Assembly (NCBI GenBank): GCA_945905815.1
Contig: CAMDQH010000016.1
Span: 1 to 51,452, forward strand
Length of the DNA stretch: 51,452 nucleotides
Source of the DNA: Bacteriovorax stolpii
GTDB lineage: Bacteria > Bdellovibrionota > Bacteriovoracia > Bacteriovoracales > Bacteriovoracaceae
Reading direction: 5' to 3'
Below are positions 25,761-34,433 of this stretch, one piece after another (positions within the stretch are counted from its first letter, which is position 1; each line of letters starts with the position of its first letter). The translations under genes were made by a program, and so were the position numbers. The notes beneath the pieces were generated by a model. It had not been told where the DNA came from, made no database searches, and saw only the letters and a list, made by a program, of their open reading frames with translations.

Positions 25761-26983
25761 GGGAGAACCCCCGTTGCTGCTTCAAGGTTTTTGTAGGTCA
25801 TGTGTGCCATCGCATAGAGCGTATCGTAAGAACGTTTATTCTGAATATAAACGTTAAGAGTTTGGAGGACATCAAGATTGGGTACAAGTCCAAATTGATA
25901 ATCTTTCATGTTCAGCTTATAGGCCTCTTCACTTTTAAGCATCGCATTTTTTTGTGATTTAAGTTGTTCCTGAATCTGTAGAAAGTTCTGAAAGACAATA
26001 GAAAGCTCTCTTTCCGCAGTTCTTACTGTTTCACGCGCGGTTAGTTCAGAAATCCTTTTAAGAGCAACGGCTTCACGGGTCGCGGCCAATACAGAGCCCC
26101 CTTGATAAAAAGGAACTGAAAGAACAATTCCTGCATCCCATTCCGAAGTCGCAAGAATACCCGTCCGATCAACGTAGTAATTCCCTACCAAATCAAGATT
26201 CGGATAATGCCCACCTTTTGCGACTGTAACTTGATAATCAGCTGCCTTAACCTGTTGTTGAGCGGCCAAAATATCAGGTCGTGCACTAAGTTTACTTAAA
26301 TAGGCTTCAAGCGAACCATTTACGTTAGGAACTTCGGTTAGAGGCTGCACTTCCTGAGGAATCATCCCAGTGAGAAATTCAAAATTCTTTTCAATCTGAG
26401 TAAGTTCAATCAGCCGCTTCTGATATTCAGATTCCACAATAAAGTATTGGGCTTCGGCTTCAACCAGCTCACCTTTTCTAGAACGACCAATTTTTGTTCG
26501 TGCTCGAATTTCGGCTACGCGGTCTTTACTGAGGGCAAGGTAGCTAACAATATTTTTCAAATCAGTTTGTAAAATTTGTAAATTGTAATAAGCATCAATG
26601 ACAAGCTGATAGAGATTTAATTCAGTGGCATCTTTTTGGAACTTCGCCAAAAGAATGTTTTCGTTCGCTACATTCAAGGCACCTAAAACTCCTCCACGAA
26701 TTAATGGCTGAGTCAGACGGACACCAACTGAGTATTGCTTTTGCAGGGTAAAAGCACTTAGACCGCTAACTGCTGGCGGATCAATGCGAGTGTAGGTCGC
26801 AAATCCACTAATGGTTGGCAGAATCGCTGCTTTAGCACGACCCTTCTGCTCCTCTCTCTGAACGATACCTTGATCGGCACGCTTAATGGATTCCATGTTA
26901 AGGCGCGCGGCCTCAAAAGATTCTTTTAAGGTCGTCGCGTTAGCAACAAATGAAATTGATAATAAAAGTAACAATGAATACAT
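25757..26983 (-). CDS. TolC-family outer-membrane efflux protein
   Basis: 408 residues with signal peptide MYSLLLLLSISFVANA. Two repeats of long helices with beta segments fit the TolC fold: FATYTRI and SVGVRLTQPL in the first half, and VGNYYVD and IVLSVPFYQGGSVLA in the second. The ATG follows GAGG. It would form the outer-membrane and periplasmic tunnel for the RND pump encoded immediately downstream. The two are translationally coupled by ATGA. Confidence 0.92.
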   Translation of the reverse strand: MYSLLLLLSISFVANATTLKESFEAARLNMESIKRADQGIVQREEQKGRAKAAILPTISGFATYTRIDPPAVSGLSAFTLQKQYSVGVRLTQPLIRGGVLGALNVANENILLAKFQKDATELNLYQLVIDAYYNLQILQTDLKNIVSYLALSKDRVAEIRARTKIGRSRKGELVEAEAQYFIVESEYQKRLIELTQIEKNFEFLTGMIPQEVQPLTEVPNVNGSLEAYLSKLSARPDILAAQQQVKAADYQVTVAKGGHYPNLDLVGNYYVDRTGILATSEWDAGIVLSVPFYQGGSVLAATREAVALKRISELTARETVRTAERELSIVFQNFLQIQEQLKSQKNAMLKSEEAYKLNMKDYQFGLVPNLDVLQTLNVYIQNKRSYDTLYAMAHMTYKNLEAATGVLP

Positions 26984-27271
26984 TTTGAAACCTCTTCAAC
27001 TTTTCTCTTTAAGATGTGCAATAACAATAACTAATTTGAAACAAGTATGCTTTTAATATTTACTAATCGCCTGAACACCACGTTGATTGCGAAAGGTCTA
27101 AAAATAGATAATTAATGACCGATAGTCTTAATCGGAATTGTTTTTATGAGCAAAGCAGGGATAAGACAAAAACCATGTGAATTTGTCAGGAAAAAGTGAG
27201 AGTAAATGTAAGGTGCATTTTTAAAAGTTAGGCATAAAGTTTATCTATAAAACGTTTCTCAAGGAGGAGAT

Positions 27272-28516
27272 ATGAAAAATTTAGCACTCGTAGTCACTAT
27301 GGGTCTTTCGTTCCAAGCATTTGCTGCTATCGATTCAACATACTTCGCAACTTTAGATGTTAAAAGCATCCACGATCAAGAAAAAGCTAACGAGAAAAAA
27401 GGTGAAGCACCTCGCTTTGCAATTCCTCATTCAGTATCTATAAGTCCGATGAAATCTCAAAACTGGGAAAAATCTGCACAGGGTTATACTTGGACCCACA
27501 GAGTAACAACTCCAAACGCAGTTTCATTGAACTTCGGTTTTTCTAGCTTTGAACTTCCAGAAGGAGCTGAATTAAACATTTATTCAGCTGACCGCACTCA
27601 ATTTATCCGTCCTTTCACTGCAGCTGATAACAATGTTAACGGCCAGCTTTGGACACCAGTTATTATGTCTGATGACGTTATCATCGAGCTTACTGTTCCA
27701 GCTAACGCTGTTGACTCAGTTAAACTTGAACTAACTCAAGTCGGTCAAGGTTTCAGAACTTTCGGTCAATCAACTGCAAAATCTGGTTCATGTAATATTG
27801 ACGTTGCTTGCGACGATTCTAAAGGTTGGGAAGCAGAAGTTAATTCAGTAGGTGTTATTTCAACTGGAGGCTCTTCGTTCTGTACAGGTTTCATGATTAA
27901 CAATACAAACAATGACAAGACTCCATTCTTCATGACTGCAGCTCACTGTCGTATCACTGCTCAAACTGCTCCTACTTTAGTTGTTTACTGGAATTACCAG
28001 GCTTCTAAGTGCGGCGGTTCACGAGATGGCAGAATGACTGATTTCCAATCAGGTTCAGTTCACCTTGCGACAAATAGTAAGTCAGATGCAACTCTGGTAA
28101 AAATGAACACAGCTCCTAAAGCTGCTTGGAATGTAAACTTTGCAGGTTGGGATGCAACTACAGCTATCGGAACTGCAGCAGTTGGTATCCACCATCCAAA
28201 TGTTGATGAAAAATCAATTTCATTTGAAAATGAAGCGACAGTTCTTGCTTCATACGGTGGCGATAGTTCTCCGGGAGATTCTACTCACGTAAGAATAGTT
28301 GATTGGGATAAAGGAACAACTGAACCAGGTTCTTCAGGCTCTCCATTGTTTGATTCTAATCACCGTGTAATCGGTCAACTTCACGGCGGCGGAGCTGCTT
28401 GTGGAAATGATCTTTCAGATTACTACGGACGTTTTCATACTTCATACAAAGAAGCTAATTTCAAGAAATTTCTTGATTCTGCTAACACTGGTAAGCTGAC
28501 TGTTGATACAATTTAG
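27272..28516 (+). CDS. Secreted lysyl-endopeptidase-like serine protease
   Basis: 414 residues, signal peptide to about residue 18, then a propeptide with a beta-rich part to about 170. The catalytic domain begins SGSCNIDVAC as in Achromobacter protease I. Triad: His225 (MTAAHC), Asp272 (SDATLVKM) and Ser355 (EPGSSGSP). VVYWNYQ and AIHHPN-like strands and the SDYYGR segment with its Asp, which in that family lies in the Lys-selective pocket, are kept. Cleavage after Lys is therefore likely. A very strong ribosome-binding site (AAGGAGGAG) suggests high expression, and a good terminator follows. It is a strong candidate for a secreted predatory protease. Confidence 0.94.
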   Translation: MKNLALVVTMGLSFQAFAAIDSTYFATLDVKSIHDQEKANEKKGEAPRFAIPHSVSISPMKSQNWEKSAQGYTWTHRVTTPNAVSLNFGFSSFELPEGAELNIYSADRTQFIRPFTAADNNVNGQLWTPVIMSDDVIIELTVPANAVDSVKLELTQVGQGFRTFGQSTAKSGSCNIDVACDDSKGWEAEVNSVGVISTGGSSFCTGFMINNTNNDKTPFFMTAAHCRITAQTAPTLVVYWNYQASKCGGSRDGRMTDFQSGSVHLATNSKSDATLVKMNTAPKAAWNVNFAGWDATTAIGTAAVGIHHPNVDEKSISFENEATVLASYGGDSSPGDSTHVRIVDWDKGTTEPGSSGSPLFDSNHRVIGQLHGGGAACGNDLSDYYGRFHTSYKEANFKKFLDSANTGKLTVDTI

Positions 28517-28541
28517 TTTTTTAAACATAAAGTATCTGAGG

Positions 28542-28568
28542 GCCCTGCGAAAGCGGGGCTTTTTTTTT
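28542..28568 (+). terminator. Rho-independent terminator of the LysC-like protease gene
   Basis: GCCCTGC/GCGGGGC pairs over 7 bp (one G-T) around the tetraloop GAAA and is followed by nine T. Confidence 0.93.
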
Positions 28569-28587
28569 CCAAAAACAAGCAGAATGT

Positions 28588-29433
28588 CTAAGCTTTTTTT
28601 GTAAGAGTCTCTTTAATGAGATTAACAACTTCAAATTGGATTTCTTTGTCGTCATCTAATTCAGTATGATCGCGAGGAGAAAGAATATTTTTAACCGAAG
28701 TCATTTCATGTCGGCGGGCCACATGGGGTCCATCGTTTAAAAGAAAGTTATTTTCACCAAAAACATTTAGATGATTTTTTACATTTTGAGGAACGATATC
28801 ATTATCTGCACCAACCGCATCTATCATGACCAGTAAATCAACCTTTCTAAATCCATGCTCTAATGAATCAAGTTCTTCAGCAACTTCAAGGGCCGTATCA
28901 CCACCAAAACTATGCCCTACTAATATCACAGGCTGGTCCTGTTTCACTTTTTTAATTTCTTCTATAATATCTTCGTGCTCATTCCAGTTAAAAGTTTTTG
29001 ACCCCTCAACTGCATCTGCTATTTTTCCTACCCCCGCATAACCACGCTCAGATGTTGAAGGTGAACTAAACAAATCAAGGCCCTTGATAAAAATAATCGC
29101 TGGTTTTTTGAGCGAATATTCTTTAACAGGAAGATCGATGTCAGGAGTTTTTTTAATATCTGGTTTTTTAAATTCCGGTTTATCAGGTTTTGTTTCGGGA
29201 AGTTTAGGTAAATCAGGAGTTGGAATCGAAGGCGTCGGCACACTCGGTAAACTTACTGTTGGAGCTGAGGCAGGCTTACTTAACTCAACTTTATAATCTG
29301 GTGCAGGCTTAGTTTGCAAAAGTTTAGGATCAATTATTTTAGGATCTGTTTTTGCTACAGCAGCTGCCTTGGCCGGATTGGCCCGATTCTGAGACTGAAG
29401 CATAGATCCATAGGTTGTTAGGTCAGTTTTCAC
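28588..29433 (-). CDS. Alpha/beta hydrolase with N-terminal Pro-rich segment
   Basis: 281 residues with no signal peptide. Residues about 55-110 are rich in Pro, Lys and Asp in a repeated K-P-D pattern, forming an extended linker. The hydrolase part starts near 110 with AIIFIKGLDLF and has the nucleophile elbow VGHSFGGDTAL. A later Asp (VMIDAVGADND) and His (RDHTELDD) could complete the triad. It resembles small esterase or thioesterase-type hydrolases. Substrate unknown. Localisation is also open, because the Pro-rich part could tie it to another protein. Confidence 0.72.
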   Translation of the reverse strand: MKTDLTTYGSMLQSQNRANPAKAAAVAKTDPKIIDPKLLQTKPAPDYKVELSKPASAPTVSLPSVPTPSIPTPDLPKLPETKPDKPEFKKPDIKKTPDIDLPVKEYSLKKPAIIFIKGLDLFSSPSTSERGYAGVGKIADAVEGSKTFNWNEHEDIIEEIKKVKQDQPVILVGHSFGGDTALEVAEELDSLEHGFRKVDLLVMIDAVGADNDIVPQNVKNHLNVFGENNFLLNDGPHVARRHEMTSVKNILSPRDHTELDDDKEIQFEVVNLIKETLTKKA

Positions 29434-29541
29434 TTTTATAGTTTAGCTCGAATCCGTAAAAGTAGCTTCAGAAGGCAAAAAAGATCAAGCCTGAGTATTT
29501 TACTTCTGATTATTCTGTGATTTGCCGCCGATAAGACCAAA

Positions 29542-30297
29542 ATGAAAGCTGTAGGTTATATACTGTTATTGATTCTCCTAAGCTGCGGTAAACAATCGCT
29601 TAAGAAGTCTTCAACTACCAAACAAAACGTCTCAGCTCTTTACCAGGCACAGGAAATTCGAGTAAAAGTTTATTACGAGGTTGGGGCCGAGCCCTACATC
29701 TCAGATAATCCACTTTTAGAATATTGGACCATCCTCGAGCAAAATCTTAAGGCACTCTTCGCTGGAAGAAAGATTGAGCCACAAATTAGAGTCCCAAAAT
29801 CATTGCAAGAGATGAGCTTAATTCCTGCTTCAGGTGATGTGAGTTGGAGCATTGATGATGTCCTCAAACTCTCCAATAAGACTGCCACAAGCTCAAGTGC
29901 AACCACCTTCGAGATTTATTTTTTAAATGGTCACGCTGCAGAGAATCCGGGCATTATTGGTTTTCATATCGATAGAACTAAGATTATCGCTATTTTTAAA
30001 GATGTCGTTCGTTCAACCGGTACTCTCGACCCACTTCAGCTAGTCCCGAAATATGTAGAACAATCAACATTAGTACACGAAATGGGTCACGCCTTAGGTT
30101 TAGTTAACAATGGTGTTCCAATGCAAGTCAATCATCAGGACAAAGTTCATGGATCTCACTGTACGAATTATAAATGTGTGATGTATTGGTCAAATGAGGG
30201 CACGAGCAATCTTATGCAATTTGCCCAAGAAGCCGCGTCAAACGGAACTATTATTATGTTCGATGATAAATGCTTGAAAGACGCTCGTTCTTTTTAG
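29542..30297 (+). CDS. Metzincin-like metalloprotease lipoprotein
   Basis: 251 residues with lipobox LLSCG (Cys15), so the protein is lipid-anchored. The zinc site is HEMGHALGLVNNG, which matches HExxHxxG with Asn or a later residue in place of the usual third His. CVMYWS is a fitting Met-turn. This is the membrane-metalloprotease type seen in Bdellovibrio relatives. It would cut protein at the periplasmic or outer face. The ceramidase gene starts 11 bp downstream, so co-transcription is likely. Confidence 0.83.
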   Translation: MKAVGYILLLILLSCGKQSLKKSSTTKQNVSALYQAQEIRVKVYYEVGAEPYISDNPLLEYWTILEQNLKALFAGRKIEPQIRVPKSLQEMSLIPASGDVSWSIDDVLKLSNKTATSSSATTFEIYFLNGHAAENPGIIGFHIDRTKIIAIFKDVVRSTGTLDPLQLVPKYVEQSTLVHEMGHALGLVNNGVPMQVNHQDKVHGSHCTNYKCVMYWSNEGTSNLMQFAQEAASNGTIIMFDDKCLKDARSF

Positions 30298-30308
30298 ATA
30301 ATCCTTCC

Positions 30309-31934
30309 ATGAAATTAAAAGCAGGATTCGGAAAGCATGAGACCACATGCTTTATACCAGGTATTGGAATGATGGGTTGGGGTCAAACCAGCAACACAGT
30401 CAAAGAAGTGGGCACTCCCCTTTTTGCGCGCGCCATGTTCATGCAAGATGAAGATAAAAAGATTTTTATTTTAGTGCACTTGGAACAGGCGTTCGTCACA
30501 ATGGCGATTACCGAAGAAGTTCTCAAAACAATAAATATCCACTACCCTGATTGGAATATAAGTTATGCCAATTTGATGATAACTGCCCAACACACACATT
30601 CAGCGCCCGGTGGTTATGGCCATTACCCATTTTATAATTTCACTATTCCTGGATTTCAGTTAAAAGTTTTCAGTACCATCTGTAATGGAATCCTAGAAGC
30701 AGTTAAAGCGGCCCATAAAGACCTAGGCCCAGTAAGTATTCATTGGGGTAAACATAAAATCAGTGAAGAGAAAGATGTCGCCTTCAATCGATCAATGGGG
30801 GCATACTTAAATAATAAAGACTCTCTGAAGATAAAAAAAGAAGAATGGCATTTAGGAATCAACCGTGAAATGCAAGGTTTAATTTTTTCTGATGATCAAG
30901 GCAAAGTAAAAGCTCACATAAATTGGTTCGGCGTTCATGCCACAAGTGTTTCAAGCCTTAATCACCGAATCCATCATGACAATAAGGGCGTTGCAGCTGC
31001 CCTGTATGAAAAATCTCATCCCGGCACGACCGCATTTTTCATGCAAGAAGCTGCTGGAGATGTATCTCCCAATTACATTTGGGATAAAAGTATAAAATTA
31101 ATGCGCGGAAAATTCAGAGATCAATACGAAAGTACTGAAAACAACGGTGAGATACAGTTCCGTGAATCTGAACAAATTGGAAAAGAAAAAGAAGTTAAGG
31201 GAAATATTCAATGCTTTCACCAATTCATGGATATGTCTCTTGAAGTAGCACCTGCTGCCCACGGTGTGGCATTTTTTGAAGGGACAGCAGAAGGTCCAGG
31301 TATACCAAAGGCCCTGGGAACAGTAGTAAAAGCCGTCGCTAGATTCGTAAAGAAAAAAAATCTTTTGCGACAACCGGAACTACATCAAAAATTTTATGAA
31401 GCCCACGCCCCTAAAGATATTCTTCTTGATCATCGAAATGGATCATTTATAGGGATTCCATTATCCGTTTGGAAAAAGTTACCACCCATGCCTGAGCCTT
31501 CAGTGGAAGCTTTTAGAAAATGTGCTGCCAACGAATCACTCAATACCCTCCCATGGGCCCCGGCCATTTTACCTTTTCAAATTATCGTTATAGGCCCGAT
31601 ACTAATTGCAGCAGTCCCGGGAGAAATTACGACAACCTCTGCTAAAAGATTAAAAGATGCAATTCAAACTCAACTTCAAGACCATAATATCGAAAGGGTG
31701 ATTATATCTTCTTATTCCAACGCTTTTATGGGTTACATAACTACACCTGAAGAATATGCCACCCAAAGCTATGAAGGGGGCCATACAATATTTGGGAGTG
31801 GAACCCTTAGAGGGATTATCAAGGGCTTCGCGGGAATTGTAGAGGAGTTTAAAGATAAGAAGGTTAACCCTCTAAAAATTAAGGACCCCTTCCATTTCCC
31901 AAAAGAAGAACTAGAACGCAGAACTGTACGATAA
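30309..31934 (+). CDS. Neutral ceramidase, short form without signal peptide
   Basis: 541 residues from the ATG at 30309. It aligns with the Pseudomonas neutral ceramidase at GIGMMGWG, AQHTHSAPGGYGHYPFYN (zinc His95 and His97), INWFGVHATS (His210), HDNKG and AGDVSPN with nucleophile Ser253. Ceramidase hydrolyses ceramide to a sphingoid base and fatty acid. Usual bacterial forms are about 650 residues, exported, with a C-terminal Ig-like domain. Here both the export signal and that domain are missing, so it may act in the cytoplasm. A sphingomyelinase-like gene follows after 76 bp. Confidence 0.9.
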   Translation: MKLKAGFGKHETTCFIPGIGMMGWGQTSNTVKEVGTPLFARAMFMQDEDKKIFILVHLEQAFVTMAITEEVLKTINIHYPDWNISYANLMITAQHTHSAPGGYGHYPFYNFTIPGFQLKVFSTICNGILEAVKAAHKDLGPVSIHWGKHKISEEKDVAFNRSMGAYLNNKDSLKIKKEEWHLGINREMQGLIFSDDQGKVKAHINWFGVHATSVSSLNHRIHHDNKGVAAALYEKSHPGTTAFFMQEAAGDVSPNYIWDKSIKLMRGKFRDQYESTENNGEIQFRESEQIGKEKEVKGNIQCFHQFMDMSLEVAPAAHGVAFFEGTAEGPGIPKALGTVVKAVARFVKKKNLLRQPELHQKFYEAHAPKDILLDHRNGSFIGIPLSVWKKLPPMPEPSVEAFRKCAANESLNTLPWAPAILPFQIIVIGPILIAAVPGEITTTSAKRLKDAIQTQLQDHNIERVIISSYSNAFMGYITTPEEYATQSYEGGHTIFGSGTLRGIIKGFAGIVEEFKDKKVNPLKIKDPFHFPKEELERRTVR

Positions 31935-32010
31935 AGCTCGGGTTATCTTGCGATCATAAAATTCCTTAAAAAACCGATATGAATCATAGTTAATCCTTAG
32001 GATGGTAAAA

Positions 32011-32868
32011 ATGAAATTATTTGTTCTCCTGCTCATTCTACCCCTGTCAGCAATGGCACAGGAACTCAAAGTTCTTACTTGGAATACTTTCCTTATTCCC
32101 CCGCCATGGAACATAACAAAACAAAAAGAACGTGCCAAAATCATGGCAGAAAAGCTGCCGACACTTGGACACGACATCATGTTTTTTCAAGAAGCATTCT
32201 ATAATAAAAAACGAAAGCTTATAATCAATTCGCTGAAAACAAAACTTCCCTATATCGCAATACCCACACCAGGAAGAAAGTTATCTCAGATTCAGGATTC
32301 CGGACTTTTGATAGCAAGTAAGTTTCCGATGGAAGTTTTAGATCAGGTTATTTTCAGAGATTGTGCAAAGTCTGATTGCATGGCCTCAAAGAGTGCGATC
32401 ATAGTAGAGATAACTCTGCCTAATAATAAAAAAATTCAAATGATTAACACTCATTTGCAGGCATGGAATGAACCCAACACATTCGCTGTACGAAAAAAAC
32501 AACTCATTCAAATCAGAGAAATGATGGCGGCACATAATAAACCAGGAATCCCTCAGGTCTTGGTCGGTGATCTGAATATTGATGGAAAAATAGAACCTGA
32601 ATATTCAGAATCAATTTCACTCATGGGACTGACTTCCACTCCATTAGATGGGCCTCTCACTGCTACAAATGGATTTTCAACAGCAGGATGTTTTAAAAAT
32701 CCAGGCGGAACTCAAGAAGGTGAATGGTTGGACCATCTATGGCTAAATGCAAATGGCACCGAAACCACCATTACCTCTAAAACAGTACTTCCAATTTTGG
32801 GCAAGCTTAAATCGGGTGAGTGTCCATTGTCAGATCATTATGCCGTTGAAGCGCTTATCAAACTATGA
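32011..32868 (+). CDS. Secreted sphingomyelinase-like phosphodiesterase (EEP superfamily)
   Basis: 285 residues from the ATG at 32011, where AGGA lies 8 bp upstream; the ATG at 32002 has no such site. Signal peptide MKLFVLLLILPLSAMAQ. Family residues: Glu61 (FFQEAF), His148 (NTHLQA), Asp187 and Asn189 (VGDLNID), Asp241-His242 (LDHLW) and His276 (LSDHYAVEA). The THLQA and SDHYAVEA pattern resembles Bacillus sphingomyelinase more than nucleases of the same fold. It would release a phospho-headgroup from sphingolipid outside the cytoplasm using a divalent metal. Its stop overlaps the next start as ATGA. Confidence 0.85.
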   Translation: MKLFVLLLILPLSAMAQELKVLTWNTFLIPPPWNITKQKERAKIMAEKLPTLGHDIMFFQEAFYNKKRKLIINSLKTKLPYIAIPTPGRKLSQIQDSGLLIASKFPMEVLDQVIFRDCAKSDCMASKSAIIVEITLPNNKKIQMINTHLQAWNEPNTFAVRKKQLIQIREMMAAHNKPGIPQVLVGDLNIDGKIEPEYSESISLMGLTSTPLDGPLTATNGFSTAGCFKNPGGTQEGEWLDHLWLNANGTETTITSKTVLPILGKLKSGECPLSDHYAVEALIKL

Positions 32869-34028
32869 TGGATCAATACAAAAATTTTCTTCACGCATTA
32901 AAAGATGCTCCCAGTCCTTCGCTCTTCCTAGACCAGGAAGCTTTTTACAAAAATCTAAATTGGGTAATTTTAAACTCTGGTAACAAAAATATACGCATAG
33001 CTACAAAGTCTATTCGTTCAGTAGAAATTCTCAAAAAGATCCATGCCTCTAATCCCGTTTTTCAGGGGTTCATGACATACACCTTAGAAGAATCTCTTTG
33101 GCTAAGGTCACTCGGCTTAAAAGATCTCTTAATAGGCTACCCAACAACTGATCTTGCCTCTTTAAACAAACTGGCAGAAGACCCTAGAGAAATTGTATTA
33201 ATGGTTGATCGCATCGAGCACCTAGACCTTTTAGAAGAGATTGCATCAGCTAAAAAGACTGTATTTGAAGTGTGTGTTGACCTTGATCTTTCAATGGATT
33301 TACCTGGCGTTCGTTTTGGTGTTTATCGTTCAAATCTCCATGAGGAAAAGCATTTAAGAAATTTTTTATTTCATTTAAAAAAATGCCCACACATTCAATT
33401 GGTTGGGGCCATGGGCTATGAGGCCCAAATTGCAGGAGTTATGGATGAAAACTCGACACTCATGCAAGTTCTTAAACAGCTATCTTTGACACAAATTAAA
33501 AACCGTCGTCTAAAGATGATACAGATCATTCAAGCAGCAGGGCATACACTTAAACTAATTAATGGTGGTGGCACAGGCAGCTTAAAGCATACAAACAAAG
33601 AAGAAGTCGTAAATGAGATAACAATCGGTTCTGCCTTCTTTGCCCCGGTACTTTTTGACCACTACCAAGACTTTAAACTATCACCCGCACTTTTTTTTAG
33701 TTCTCCTATAGTCAGGCAACCGGCAAAAAACATATTCACGATCTTAGGCGGTGGATATATAGCTTCTGGTCAAACTGATGAAATAAAACAACCACAGGCG
33801 TGGCTTCCAATCGGCCTTGCACTTATCAAAAATGAAGGCGCAGGAGAAGTTCAGACTCCGCTTAAATACAATGGACCTCTTAAGCTAGGAATTGGTGATC
33901 TAATCATTTTGAGACATGCCAAAGCGGGTGAAATTTGCGAACGCTTTAATCAAATACATATTATTGAAGGTAACAGAATTACTGAGACAGTAAGTACCTA
34001 TCGCGGCGAAGGTAAGTGTTTTTTATAA
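32865..34028 (+). CDS. PLP fold-III amino acid deaminase/aldolase-like enzyme
   Basis: 387 residues with the alanine-racemase-type barrel. The PLP Lys is in IRIATKSIRS near the N-terminus. GVRFGVYRSN and LINGGGTGS match the phosphate-binding loops. The C-terminal RHAKAGEICERF and STYRGEGKCFL segments match enzymes named amino acid deaminase/aldolase in actinobacteria, related to D-threonine aldolase. It would act on a beta-hydroxy amino acid or similar amine in the cytoplasm. Coupling by ATGA to the sphingomyelinase-like gene raises the possibility of a sphingoid-related substrate, which is only inference. Its 3' end overlaps a receiver gene by 6 bp. Confidence 0.85.
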   Translation: MMDQYKNFLHALKDAPSPSLFLDQEAFYKNLNWVILNSGNKNIRIATKSIRSVEILKKIHASNPVFQGFMTYTLEESLWLRSLGLKDLLIGYPTTDLASLNKLAEDPREIVLMVDRIEHLDLLEEIASAKKTVFEVCVDLDLSMDLPGVRFGVYRSNLHEEKHLRNFLFHLKKCPHIQLVGAMGYEAQIAGVMDENSTLMQVLKQLSLTQIKNRRLKMIQIIQAAGHTLKLINGGGTGSLKHTNKEEVVNEITIGSAFFAPVLFDHYQDFKLSPALFFSSPIVRQPAKNIFTILGGGYIASGQTDEIKQPQAWLPIGLALIKNEGAGEVQTPLKYNGPLKLGIGDLIILRHAKAGEICERFNQIHIIEGNRITETVSTYRGEGKCFL

Positions 34029-34433
34029 TGTTCTACTTTTTTCATCCAAAACATAATCTGAATCAAAATAATACTTTTTAACTAGTTCTAAAAGATCTTG
34101 GAGATTAATTGGTTTATCAAGTTTAATGACATACTTGGGTATTTTGATCTGATCTGACAAAAAACCAGTACTTAAGGCCAAGGGAATCTTTCCAAGTGTT
34201 TCAGAATATTTCTCATCCAATAAGGAAATGAATTCGACACCATTCATAGTTGGCATCATATAATCAACAATGATGAGACTCGGAAGATCATCAGGCGAGA
34301 GCTGGGACAGATGCTCTTCGGCCAGCTTGGCACTTTCAAAAGAAATAGTCTTAATATTTTCGAATTCCAGAGCATATTCAATGACTCCACGGATATCCTC
34401 ATCATCATCGATGATGCATATAGGGTGATTCAT
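34023..34433 (-). CDS. Single-domain response regulator
   Basis: 136 residues of CheY type: acidic pocket at CIIDDDED (residues 6-12), phospho-acceptor Asp57 (IIVDYMMP), Thr/Ser switch region, and Lys in VIKLDKPI. No output domain follows, so it acts by protein contact or phosphotransfer. Its ATG overlaps the stop of the histidine kinase gene (ATGA), which makes it a likely target of that kinase. Confidence 0.93.
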   Translation of the reverse strand: MNHPICIIDDDEDIRGVIEYALEFENIKTISFESAKLAEEHLSQLSPDDLPSLIIVDYMMPTMNGVEFISLLDEKYSETLGKIPLALSTGFLSDQIKIPKYVIKLDKPINLQDLLELVKKYYFDSDYVLDEKSRTL

